Shown one piece after another: positions 1 to 13,931 of a stretch of DNA of 64,000 nt. The DNA lies in NCBI GenBank assembly GCA_001600615.1, contig BCKK01000001.1, forward strand, positions 783,082 through 847,081, read 5' to 3'. A model generated the notes under the pieces. The model was not told where the DNA came from and did not search any database. It saw nothing but the letters and a program-made list of their open reading frames with translations. The translations under genes were made by a program, and so were the position numbers. The stretch comes from Dioszegia crocea (taxonomy: Eukaryota > Basidiomycota > Tremellomycetes > Tremellales > Bulleribasidiaceae). How positions within the stretch are numbered: the first letter of the stretch is position 1; each line of letters starts with the position of its first letter.

Positions 1-1636
1 GCAAAGCTGGTATCGGGCGATGAAGTACAGCTATTGAAGTCCATCAACAAGCTGGTAAGCAACCTCAGGGCTAGCATCATCGTCTAGATACAATACGCTA
101 ATTCCCCAGCCCGCTTCTCAGCGCTCGACCATATTCTCAACGCAAGGCCCGCAATATGCCTCACTGTACATCAACCTCCTTCGGAAACTTCAGAGGGTCG
201 ATACAGTCCAAGCTGTCCTTGTCGCCATCAATGACATGCTGACTTCCGACCCAAGCACTACCATCCCTTTGTTCCACAACCTGTCAAACTCTGAACACCC
301 CGAAGACCCTTATGGACCCATTGTCAAGTGTCTGAGTATGGATGAGGAATTTGCGATTCTTGGATCACTGAGAATATTGGGTGTGCTCATAGCGTATGTC
401 CATCCCACTCCAGTCCCCATACACGAAAGCCTGACGAATTAGAACCGACTCGAACCCTTTCCCCTCCACCTTAATCTCCCCACTACTGGCCTCTCTCACA
501 TCACTCCTCAACGGCACCCGCCAACCCTTGTGGGAAGTCGCTGCACAGACCCTCGGTGCAATTCTAGGCAGGAAACAATTCCGCGATGCCGTATGGGCCG
601 AAGAGCAGTGTATCTCGGGCCTTGTCAAGGCGCTCAAAACCAACCCGAATCCCCAGGCGCAGTATTGGAGTTTGAGCTGTCTGTGGATGTTGAGCTTTGA
701 GAAGGATGCTGCGGAGGGGATGGATAAGTGAGTCAATTCTGAGATAAAGTGGATGTGTGATGAGTCTGTGGAAAGTGAAGACTTCTGTGTCTAGGAGGAG
801 TCATCGAGATCTGGAGTGGGGTCATTGGCAGGCGGAACCTAAGGAAACCTCGGCTGACCCTATACAGAAAATTCGACGTCATTGCGCTCCTCACAAGCGT
901 AGCCAAAGCCTCGGTCAAGGAAAAAGTGACACGAATGGTGATTGCAACATTACGAGTATGTCCCCTTCCCCCATCTATCACCCCCAATGGATTCACGCTG
1001 ACGAATCAGAACCTCCTCACTCAAGCCCCATCCCAGAACCTTCCTTCCCTATTCGTCCAAAAGACCCTCGCACTAGTGACCTCTCTTCAAGCGCGTAAAT
1101 GGTCCGACGAGGAAATAGAGGAAGACCTCACGTACCTCTCGACCGAGCTCAAAGGGCGATTGGAGGGACTGACGACGTTTGACGAGTACATCAGCGAGGT
1201 TGAGAGTGGGAAGTTGGTCTGGGGACCTATGCATGAGAGTGATGATTTCTGGAAGGAGAATGGGGCCAAGTTGGGGCAGGAAGATGGAGGAAGGGGAATC
1301 AAGTGAGTTCAATTTGTGTTGAAAGGAGCGTAGAAGGGGCTGGACCTCGATTTCCTTCTATCAGCTCTGGTAATTGCGTGGACTGCCTCAAGAACACAAG
1401 CTGATCATCCTAGGCGTCTCATTGAGCTTCTCAAAACATCCACCGAACCTACCGTCCTTGCAGTCGCCGCAAGCGATATAGGCCAATACGTCAAGGTTGT
1501 AGGCGATCGAGCTAAGGCGACGGTCGCTGAGCAAGGCGGTAAAACACGCATGATCGAACTCATGGCGCACGATAATGCCGATGTGCGGTATAGGGCCTTG
1601 ATGAGTGTGCAGCGGTTGATGAGTCTGCATGCGTAG
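1..1636 (+). CDS. VMA13: V-type proton ATPase subunit H (5' part missing)
   Basis: Regulatory subunit H of the peripheral V1 sector, which couples V1 to Vo and silences free V1; it acts at the vacuolar and endosomal membrane. The left edge of the window cuts the gene, so the N-terminus is absent. Exons read through helical-repeat sequence such as LWEVAAQTLGAILGRKQF and ARKWSDEEIEEDL. They end in the highly conserved C-terminal part: a KLVWGP...FWKEN segment, then DIGQYV and HDNADVRYRALMSVQ, with the stop at 1634-1636. At least five short introns are visible, for example about 51-106 and 391-442. The gene is tail to tail with SPT5. Identification rests on the C-terminal domain and is secure. 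Confidence 0.93.
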
Positions 1637-1867
1637 GCAGGTGGCGGTGTAGGGGGCTTGAGATAGAACAAGATTGGGGTATGTATTGTATGTGCGAACT
1701 CGAGCAAACGCTTGTGCGAACCGTCAACCCGGCTATACGAGTCTCCAGAAACATAGGGAAGCTTCGGAACAAGCTTGAAGCTTGAAGGATCGATACACTG
1801 GGATTTCCCTCGATAATCAGGCACCAATGCATCTGCTCTACAATCTTCTGGGTTTCTCTCGCCCCAT

Positions 1868-4800
1868 TTAGGCATTCCACAATCTACACAAATCGCCTTC
1901 TGGCACAATCATAGCCACTGCCTCCCCTTGCTCAGCCACCATCATCCACTGGCCCTCATCTGGCCAATTCGTCGTACGCTGCTGCCCCTTAATCCCGTCT
2001 TCTCCATTAATAACAATAATCGCCTGACCGGCCGCCGTCGGCTTGACCGGTCTTAGATACTCGGCCGGAATATCCATACTGACACTCGGATCAGACAAGA
2101 GGACGCAATGCGGCAGATCCCCATCGAGGATATCGGCATAACCAAAGATCTGACGATCAAATTCGCCACGTCGGAAATGAAGGGGATTTCGGGATTGCGC
2201 ATAGGCCGATTGACCAATTTCCACGCGAACATTTCGGAAATCCAATGCCCAATCCCATGGGATATCTGACGCTGATGCGCCATTCGATGGTGCCGAGGGA
2301 CCAGAGGGAGGAGCGTAGGGTGTTGGAGCGCCGTATGGTGTTGGAGCGCCGAATTGGGATGGTCCGGCATTGGCACCCGGAGTAGGGGCAGAGAGGGCTG
2401 CTCCTGGTGTAGGAGCGGCGTAGGGTGTTGGGGCGGCATAGGGTGTAGGGGCAGAGTAAGGTGTAGGGGCAGAATATGCGTGAGCGGCAGGTGTAGCGGC
2501 AGCTTGGGCCGCATGAGTTGGAGGAGCGGTATATGGTGTTGGTGCAGAAAGACCACCCGGATTCTGAGAAACATTAGCACCTCATCATCATGCACGCGAA
2601 GAGTCGGCTTACCCTTGCAGTTCCAGGATCGTGGTAAGTGCCTGCACCCATAGCGGGCGTCCGGCCTCCTCCCCCAGCACCGCCATTACTAGCATACGGA
2701 TTGGGCGTCTTGCCTCCTCCGCCTGAGGCTCCACCCCACGCTGGCGTCCGACCACCCTCACCTCCATACCCAAACGCAGGCGTCTTTCCTCCTCCTCCGC
2801 CATAACCCCCAGCACCAGGCGCCGGTGTTTTCCCACCTCCTCCGCCCCATCCGGGCGTCTTACCCCCCGCACCTCCCCAGCTAGGCGCAGGCGTCCGCCC
2901 ACCGGCCCCCGTTGCAGAGTATGGATTGGGCGTCTTGCCTCCTCCAAATCCTCCAGCGTCGCCAGCGTACGGATTGGGCGTCTGGCCGAATCGCGCGCCA
3001 GGTGTACGCCCGCCATAATTGGGAGCAGGGGTCATACCGCCACCAGGAGGTCCCATCTGACCATATGGACTGATGTCGTATTTCCCAGCTCCGCCCGGAG
3101 CACCAAACCCGCCAACAGCTCCAGTATCGAGAGGGTATGTATTTCCCGTTTTTGGACTAGCATGTATCAGTTTTTGGCCAGACAAATTATTACAAGCCCG
3201 AAAACTCACTCTTTCCGCTTCAACGAAGTCAGATCGATCGTCAACACCTTATTATTACTAGCCATCTCCACCCTAGCCTTCTCCCCCTGGACATCCTTGA
3301 TAATCCCCATCAACCCCTTCTGCGTGCCCTTGATGATGACCACAGGCGTATTGATCAGGCGGTTCTTATTCGGCATCGTGATAGGCGCGGCCATAAGTGA
3401 TGCACCACCATATGGTAGATGACTCTGGAGCGAGGGGTTTAGTTTCGATAGATCATTCGCGGCAGCTTTGGGTGTGACGGAGATGAGAGATGGAGCACGG
3501 GCGACAAAGACTCCGAAATTGTCGAGAATCTCGCGCGAGAAGAGGAAGACGAATATTGAGCGGAAGATGTGTAGGACGTCACCGGAACGGTTCTGGGAAT
3601 GTCAGCTATAATGATCGCGGGCCTTGGTGACCATCGGAAAGCTCACCTCTCCTCCAACCTCCTTCATGGCATCTCCGACCTTCATTTCATTACCGGTACT
3701 GTCCTGCGCGACGGCGTGATGCTTATTGTCCCGCCGAGCAGTCACCTCGTGCGGTGTAACAACTCGAACTGCTCCGTTTTGGTCCATGATCCGGAGCATG
3801 GCACCTTCGACTTTAATCACTACCGCTGCGGTGGCTGAGCTGCAGCATGTCAGCTGTGTCAATACTTTTGAGATCGAACTTTCAACTCACTCAAGCATGA
3901 CCATATCGTGAAGGTCGAAGATCCCCGATGCTTGGGTTCCACCAGCAATATCCGCTGCTTTCCGGACATCCTTGGAGAAGGCTTTAATCTGAAATGTCAG
4001 CATAGGCGCAGGCAACCCATATGACCATCGAACAACTGCTCACCTCTTGCTCGCCCTGGTCCGACATCAAAGTAACCACATCTCCCTTGACATCCACCAC
4101 CATCCCGCTCGCCTCCCTATTCGGCCCATTTAGCACCTTGACGTGCTCTCCCACTTCAAACCTCTTCCTCACACTCCGACTAGGCACCTCAATAGTTTGA
4201 CCCCGCACATCCCCATTCATCGCCTTGATAGCGATAACATCAATCGTGACCGCCACCACGGGCCCATACAGCCCACTCTGCTCTCCTTCATACACCTCGA
4301 CTTTATCGCCAGGGAACAAACCCGACGCGCCGATATCCCGATTGGCATCGGCAATAGCTGATAGGTCGATTTTGCTCGTTTCTCCCTCGTCGCCAGTGAA
4401 GCGGGATACTTCCTCTAGGGTCGGTTTGACTGCCTCGGCCGAAATGAGGTTGAGTTTAAGGTCCTTGAGACAGAAACCATCGACGAATTCGTCCGCATCG
4501 AAAATGTAGGTGCTCGGTCCGTTTTGCTTGATCGCTTTCCGTCCATACGCCTTGCGTACATCCTCATAAGCGAACAATCGGGCTGGTGGCCTGACATTCC
4601 CTCCTAAAGCCTTGCCATTCGCACCCTTCTCCCTCGCTGTCCTCTTTTCTCTCGGCGTCAAGTCTATCCGCGGGATAAACTTGATTCCAGCCACTCCGTT
4701 CGTGATCTGGTCGACGTCAATGACCTGGGCGAGATCTCCAGCATGTTTCCCTCGCTTCATCCGGACCCACATCCCAGGTTGAATATTCTCATCCTTCTTT

Positions 4801-6059
4801 TTGATCTTCAGCAGGGGTGCCATTTCCTCGACGGGAACCAGCTTGGGTGGAGTGGAGAGGTAGACGCCGACAAGACCGGTAAGGACGGCAATGACGGGCG
4901 CTGCCCCGCGGGCTTCGACGAATAACATGCCGGGAAGAGAGTTTCGGTAGAATGCGGAGTAGATCTCGAAGGGGTTGCCAGTGTATTGATTTTGGAAGAC
5001 TTTGCGGAAGATCTTGCTGATTAGGTTCTGCTCTTCGCCGCCCTGGTGGTCAGCAGAATATAACTAACGAACGTACCTTTACTCGGACGAGGAATAGATT
5101 AGGATCATTTTGTCCAGGCATCAACATCCTCTGCGGCACCTGATCGCTATCCGGATCGTATTTAGCCGCTTGGACACGACCGTATCGCTGCTTCAATCGA
5201 GCCACGGTCTCCTCGACACTCTCCATCTGCGCCTCGCCACGAGTACGATCCAGACGACGATGTTCTTGGTCGTCTCGGCCGCCAGCGCCTTCTGGAGCCT
5301 CCTCGATGAACTCGGCAACTGAATGTGGGTCAGCTTCCATGTCATGTTCAGAGAGTGAGGGTCAGAGCTTACCATCCGCAAAGTCGTCCGCTTCCTCATC
5401 TTCATCATCCTCATCGTCGACCTCAGCTTCGACATCCAAGAATCTGAACTTCTTTGGTCTTCTCTTCCGCTATACAGTCAGTCACAATTCAATTGGTAGA
5501 AGTCGCGGTTGAGCTGCTAGCGCACCTTCTTGCCCTTCCGTCTTCCACCTGAATATATTAGCTTCTGTTTCAAGTTCTCAAATTGCTAGTCGTCTCCGCC
5601 AACTCACCCTCTCCTTCCTCTTCATCATCCTCGTCATCCTCATCGTCCTCGTCTTCATCTTCATCATCTACACCCTCGTCATCATTTGCACCTCCATTTC
5701 TCGCCTCATCTCCACCTTCGGCAGCAGTGTCTCTCACGATGTCGTCCTTGTCCTAGGGAATATCAGTCAATGCTCCGAGCAATCTCAGCTAAATGCTGCC
5801 CACTCACATCCTCATCCTCTGTAGATGCACGTCAGCTTAGTTACGATTTCAACAGATTCATCATGTTCACAGTACATACCATCAGGATCTGCTATTCTTG
5901 GCTGTACAAGTCAGTCCTACTCTCCACCAAACGAGGTGGCGTGTTTCAACATACCCTCTTACGACCTGTGCGCTCCCTCTGCTGCTCTGCCGTATCTACA
6001 GGACTCTCGCTTCTAGCCGCTGGCTGGGCAGGGGACTGTGAGCGTTCTTGGTCTGACAT
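1868..6059 (-). CDS. SPT5: Transcription elongation factor SPT5
   Basis: Large subunit of DSIF (Spt4-Spt5), which clamps RNA polymerase II and recruits processing and chromatin factors through its C-terminal repeats. The start at 6059 opens a Ser/Pro/Glu-rich N-terminus (MSDQERSQSPAQPAARSESP) followed by long acidic stretches near 5.4-5.8 kb. Next come the NGN domain and a series of KOW modules, for example GMWVRMKRGKHAGDLAQV, PGDKVEVYEGEQSGLYGPVV and TPVVIIKGTQKGLMGIIKDV. The C-terminal region has GGRTPx/GKTPNPY-type repeats, then an APTPY tandem array, and ends in a last KOW-like domain. Around ten short introns interrupt it. It converges on VMA13, and its promoter faces the small secreted gene at 6415. 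Family assignment is secure; exact exon borders in the acidic part are not. Confidence 0.94.
2280..3020 (-). repeat. SPT5 C-terminal coding repeats (G-K/R-TP and APTPY arrays)
   Basis: Two kinds of tandem peptide repeat lie side by side in SPT5. Roughly 2620-3015 encodes Gly-rich units with GGRTPA, GGKTPGW or GKTPNPY cores. Roughly 2290-2560 encodes repeated APTPY units. TP-containing CTR repeats are known targets of CDK9-type kinases (Bur1) in Spt5. Confidence 0.85.
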
Positions 6060-6414
6060 GTCGGTGGGTGAGTGGGTGGGAGGAAGGAGAGCATATATAT
6101 AGAGGTTGGCAGCGACTGACCGAGGCGGCCCTCGCCGTCAGGTCTTGTGACGTTGCAATCTCGACCACCCAGTAACAGGCCGGGACCTTGTTCGGATCCT
6201 GAATGTTGACAATTGATTGATATCATGCCACATCCCTCGGGCGGGCCGCAGGCAAGATGATCAAACAGGTTCAGTCAAAGGCTGGGCGTCGCCATGTATA
6301 TATCATATCCTGGAGGTAATGCTCAAGCGCTCAGATTCCCCTCGCCTTTGACAGCTTTTGACCACAACAACACACTGACTCTTCGTACCTCGCGTGCACC
6401 CCATCTCAATCACA
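6060..6414. promoter_or_regulatory. Divergent promoter region SPT5 / secreted protein
   Basis: 355 bp between two divergent start codons. A TATATAT tract at 6297-6303 lies about 112 bp before the ATG at 6415 and is a plausible TATA box for the secreted-protein gene. A second TATATATA tract lies at about 6093-6100, close to the SPT5 start. No other gene is seen. Confidence 0.5.
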
Positions 6415-7062
6415 ATGCTCATCGCAGTCTTGACCACTCTTCTGGGCCTCGCTTCCGTCTGCGCCGCGCCCTCTCCACAACCCGCCCTGAGGCAGACCAA
6501 CCGCGATGCGATCGTCCAGCGCATCAGCAACAAGGGGCACGGTCTGGCTCGCCGACAAGGGCCTTCCCCGCGTGCGTATTCGCGCTGTGCAAACTCGGCT
6601 CCTGGAGACCAAGGAACAGTCTTTGCGACGTACGATAACAACATCAGCTTCATTTCGGTACGTCTCTCTGGATCTTCTGGTCTGCGCCGAGCTGATAAGT
6701 CGTCAGGTTGGCGATCTGGTGGCTAGTCCAGGGAACAGTCTAGAAGACTACGCACTCCAGTGCTCGACTCGTTAGTGAACGATGCGGCATGGCTGTCTGT
6801 AACGTTGGCTGAGCATATGATTAGGTTCCGATTGCGCTGTCACATTCTTCTTACCCCTCGGTGGTAACAGAGGAACGTGCCATATCTACTCGGCTTTCGA
6901 AGATCCGTTTCCATCGGACAACAGTCTCGCTTTCAAGTCCATTTCTTGTGCCGAACTTGCGGCTGCGAATCCTGGTAAGTCTTGATCTGTAGAAGCGAGC
7001 CAGGCTGACAATCAGGCATTGCTAGCCTGGATTGCTGTAACTTCTATGTCGCACTCGTGTAA
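6415..7062 (+). CDS. Small secreted Cys-rich protein, PAN/apple-like pattern
   Basis: Secreted protein of 167 residues; function unknown. Exons read as 6415-6657, 6707-6770, 6825-6974 and 7016-7062, with intron phases 0, 1 and 1. It begins with a clear signal peptide (MLIAVLTTLLGLASVCAAPS) and has an ARRQ dibasic site suited to Kex2. The mature part carries about seven cysteines and the core CSTRSDCAVTFFLP, a later GTCHIY, and ends LDCCNFYVALV. The core and all three intron positions match the paralogous pair at 18314 and 20112 (CVGTFWWP, WCSL, DAVCC), so I place it in the same family. The Cys spacing resembles PAN/apple domains, but that is inference. Confidence 0.75.
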
Positions 7063-7518
7063 TCCCGGATTTGTTGGACTAGGATTGACAGTTGATTCTG
7101 AGACTCGAAGCTTTTGAGGCTCTTACTATTTCGTTTCGGGCTGGTGGGATGGACAATGCAGGCTTTATGAAGGTTTACTTGCAGCGTTCTAGCTGCCAGA
7201 GGATGGCGCGCGATATCCCCGTTGTGACAGCTTGCTGCCTCAGCCGGAACGGAAAGACAACCGAGGGTCAGTCTGGGCGTATTCCTCCGGAGAGCCGTAC
7301 ATGCCTGGGGTAAGTGTCAATCTGTTGTTACATGTCAATCGGCCTCTCGATACTTTTCAGCTTGGGATACTCTAAAGACGCCCTATGAGAACCCTTCTAG
7401 CCCCTCCCTCCACTCGTCCACACAGGTCTGTCACTGATGTTCACCTACACCATCGTTCGTGTATTTCCCGATACCGCTCAAGCTCAATCTCGTTCAATGT
7501 CCCCTTGCGCCAAAAACT
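7063..7518. other. Convergent 3' intergenic region
   Basis: 456 bp between the ends of the secreted-protein gene and CAC2. It should hold both 3' UTRs. No coding or structured element is recognised. Confidence 0.5.
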
Positions 7519-10445
7519 TCAATCCTCCGCTCCCAAATGAGTCAAAATGACCCGTCTCTTCTTCTTTGGCTGCTCCGCCTCGGTGCCAGCATCCGACGAC
7601 CCTTGCTCTCCACTAGACCGCTTCTCAAACAGCCCACTCCCTCCCGAGCCGGTATCTCCACCAAGACTCAAACCTATGTTTCCCCCATACTGGCTGGCGC
7701 TCGCACTCGCACTGGCGCTACTCTCACTACCACTCCGTCCCACCCGACCCATTCGCCATGAATATATATCCGTCTCGTCTCCAGGCGTAGGGATTACCTG
7801 GTCCGTACTCGAGCTGGAGGATGAGGGAGGGACGAAGAGTGGGAGATTTAGTGATTGTGGCGGGCCGAGGATACTCGAACTTGTCGATCCTTCCCTTTCT
7901 GATCGGGTTGGTGCAGGAGATTGGCGCATGGTAGATATGGCTGGAGAGAGGGGTGTAGGGGTGTTTCCGAAAGACTCGCGCCGGGTTGCAGAGTTTGAAC
8001 GGGATGATGAGCCCAGTGGGCCGGGAATGGGGGGATGGGAAGAGGAGGAAGAAGAAGAATGATTTTGGGCAATGGCGGCGAGTTGACGGTGATGTTGTTG
8101 GGTCGGGTGGACGGTGCCTAGTTCCGCTAGGTCAAAGACGACGATTGAACAGTAGCCGTCCGATGATGCCAGCATAAGGGTCTGTCCATCCGGTGACCTG
8201 ATGTTATCAGCTGCGATCTTAACCCCTAGGTATACGTCAACTCACCAAGCGATGTCTGTGAAGCCAGCATAATGTAGTCCCCTGAATATAGCAATAGGCC
8301 CCGCCTGTTGCGTATCATACAGCAGCACGCTATCCTGGCACGCAACGGCATAGATGAGCCTATACGGCAAAGCAAACACACTCCCCAGCCCGCTCCCCGT
8401 CTTATCCTTCTCTTCCTCCTTCTTCCCGTCTTTCTCCTTGGGTGGAGGCGGAGGCGGCATAGTAAGCGAAACATGCATCGGCCCCTTTTCTTCTCGGTCC
8501 AGCATGACCTGCTTAGCTTCGGCCGTAGACGCATGCGAACGCAGATCGTAAAAGATTGGCGAGAAGCGGATGGCGACACTGGCCGTTTTATGGCCTGGGA
8601 GATGGGCAATAGGTGCACGAGCAAGATTGGCTCGCGAGTAGATGAAGACTGTAGGACGACCTGCGTCGATATTCTTTGGTAATTTTGATGATCCAGCAGC
8701 GGCAGGGATGGGGACGGAGGGTTCGCCAATCCCATCTTGCGACATGGATCGCGGTCCGAGCATTGGTGAACCCTTGAATAGTTGATCTTCAATCTGCCCG
8801 GCGGGCGTCATGAGTAGACTACCATCTGGGGAGAATGATAACCGGCGGAAGAACCGTGTAACGCTCTCGTCTCCGTATAGCTTTTGGACGACTGAGGGTG
8901 GTGGAGCGCGTATGGCAGGGAGTTGAGGCATGGGGCTCGGACTCCGACCTCGGCCTGGGAAAGACGCAGCGCCAAGGGATGGCGAATTGGCAGCTTGACT
9001 GCCCGAGAATGAGGATCGCCGGGATCCAGGTTTTGTAGTAGATGGAGGAGGGTTCATGCCCGCGTTGGCGCTGAAGTTGGCAAGGAGTGGCGTGGTGGGC
9101 ACGGAGGTGGATGGCGTCATGGGGCCCGTACTGCCCGGAATGGTAGGGAATGTACCGGCACCGGAGAAGTGGTCTGGGAATTCGGAGGCTGATGTGATTG
9201 CTGAGCCTGCGTCAGAAGTGGCTGAGCCCCGCCTGACCATTGAGGGACGGGATGTCGAGGGGACAGAGGGTGTACGGGATTGGCGAAGATCCATGCGGCT
9301 AGCGCGGGAGATGGGGTGTACGTCGGGCATGCCATTTCGGAAGAGGAAGGTGTTGACGTGGACGGAGCTACTGTATGAGCTCCTTCTTCCACGCAGATCG
9401 CAGATCTATGCAAGTTCTAACTCACCGATCAGAACTCTGAGTCGCAATGTACTCGTTCAACGGATCCCAGGATACACCTTGGACGTTATGTGAGTGCTCG
9501 CGAAGCGCAAAGACACATTCACCTTTACCGTCAGCTTGATACGAGGATGGTACGATGGCGACAGCTCACCTGACGAAGCTTTCCAGATGGTAGCTGTGTT
9601 GTCGGTACTACCAGCAATGAAGAACTCTCCATCAGGACTCCAAGCCAGATCATATACGTGTTTAGTCGTCACCCTATCAATCAGCGTGGAATCTACTGGT
9701 AGAAAAGATTATAACTCACTGAAGCATCTTTTGCAATCTCCAATGTTCCTTCTCAGTCTCTTCGCTACTCTCTCCGAAGTTGGTTACGGGCTTATCGGAT
9801 GGGACCCAAAGAATAACGTTTCCGTCTGTGCATGTCAGCTTCAGGCCCCTGGAAACGAAAGCTTTGGCAGCTTACCATCACCGGCAGAAGCCAACGTCTG
9901 GCCATTGGGGCTAAAGCGAGCCACGTTGACCGCGGCGGTATGTTTATTCAACGTCGTCAGGTATTCCGCTCGAGGTGGGTGCGGCGCGATTTCTTGGCCT
10001 GTAGCAGCAGCATGGGCCGACAGACTCGTCATGGGTATATTCGGATGAATCATCCATAGCTATACCGTCAGCCTCGACATTTAGACAATGGGCTTCCAAG
10101 GGGTCATAGCGATTCCTAGACTTACCCGGACTTTCGAGTCACCTCCAGCTGTAGCCATCCTATAACTCCTCCCTCCGGCAACTATCGCCCGTTCCTTTTC
10201 CCTCTCTTTATCTTTCCCATCCTCATCATCGTGGCCTATCGGTAGTAGCCGCTTGAGCTGGGCAGGCGGGAGAGGTTGAAAATCGCAAGAATAGACCGCT
10301 TGGGTTTCGTGCCACCTGTGATAATCAGCCACAGTCCCACCAATGGGCTGACGTGGGGGAAAGTTTGTAGAACCAAAGGAGTCATCGATAGCCGTGAAGA
10401 AGATGAACAGAGGACATACGCGATCTCAAGCACCTTGGGCCTCAT
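7519..10445 (-). CDS. CAC2: Chromatin assembly factor 1 p60-type WD40 subunit
   Basis: WD40 subunit of CAF-1, which deposits H3-H4 on newly replicated DNA. The ATG at 10445 gives MRPKVLEIA, and after the first intron WHETQAVYSCDFQP, the typical CHAF1B/Cac2 N-terminus. Blades follow, including NKHTAAVNVARFSPNG and DLAWSPDGEFFIAGSTDNTA. The diagnostic FFRRLSFSPDGSLLMTPAG, IAHLPGHKTASVAIRFSP and LPYRLIYAVACQDSVLLYDT match vertebrate CHAF1B closely. A Ser/Pro-rich insert of about 130 residues (around 8.9-9.3 kb) sits between blades. The C-terminus is Ser-rich and ends with a PKKKRR basic cluster (possible NLS) and the stop at 7519. The gene has several short introns. Confidence 0.93.
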
Positions 10446-11025
10446 CACGAATTATCCCTCAAATTTATTCTTCGTTGGTCAATGTCTGATCACCCGGCAA
10501 ATGGCGTTCGGGTTCATAGATCAATTAGTCGGCCTTCGGATGACTGCGATACGTCCAGTGAAGTACAAGATCTCTTGATCCCAGTGAAAGGAGGTATGGA
10601 AGGGGTTCGAGGGGTAGAAGGGCGGATGAGACAGGGGGGTTCACGTCGGAGGGAATGTTAAGTTTCCTGCTTTCTGATCGGTGATATAGCCAAGCGTCCG
10701 AGCTTAATATTTCGGTCGTGCGCCACACGGGGTAAGGGCCTTTGATCAAGTCTTAGACCGAGTGTGATGATGGTAATTGAGTGTGACAATGACCTCTCTT
10801 TCGATCTTACTCGTAGGCTAGGGGAGGGTCAGAGATCCAGGCGCGTGCCTGGCGCGGATCCGGGGAACGCGACGGACACTGTAGGCTGTCCGTTTTGAGG
10901 TCATGTATGCAGGCCATAGCCAGAAGCTAGCCAGAAGCCGGAACGGAACGCTCGTTCGCTATCTTGACATGTAGATGGAGGATAAGAGCTCCCACAATGA
11001 ATGTCAAAAGGTACATCAAGTATGA
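10446..11025. other. Intergenic region CAC2 promoter / RIX7 3' end
   Basis: 580 bp holding the CAC2 promoter and the RIX7 3' UTR. No clear TATA box or other gene is seen. Confidence 0.45.
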
Positions 11026-13622
<2,597 letters not shown>

Positions 13623-13931
13623 GCTGGCCTGAGGGTGGATTGAGGAGGTATGGGTGAGATGGACATGGCCTGTAGCAAAAAGTTCACCCTCCACTCAACT
13701 CAAGCTATACGTAAGCTTGCTGCCATGACGTAAACAGCGGAAACTGCCGGAAGAGGCGAAATCATGCGACGCGTCTTGTTTTTGTCCACCTCAACTCGGT
13801 CCAGTCAACCATCCATACATCTTCCTTCTTCCTTCTATCCCTCCTCTCTAAGCCCACACCCACACCCCCCTCTCTCAAAGTCTCCCCACACCACACACTC
13901 TCACCCAATTCCTCCCCGCACACAAGCTAGC
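13623..13931. promoter_or_regulatory. Divergent promoter RIX7 / RAD51 with MCB-like site
   Basis: 309 bp between start codons. ACGCGT at 13770-13775 matches the MluI cell-cycle box bound by MBF in yeasts and lies about 160 bp before the RAD51 ATG. A CT-rich leader precedes RAD51. The MCB role is inferred from known yeast RAD51 control. Confidence 0.45.

Noticed and set aside
7092..7313. Plus-strand open frame after the first secreted gene
   Set aside because: It follows the proven stop at 7060-7062, has no signal or domain, and lies in the shared 3' region.
13623..13694. Longer N-terminus for RIX7
   Set aside because: The frame upstream of 13622 begins with GTG and has no ATG, so the start at 13622 is used.
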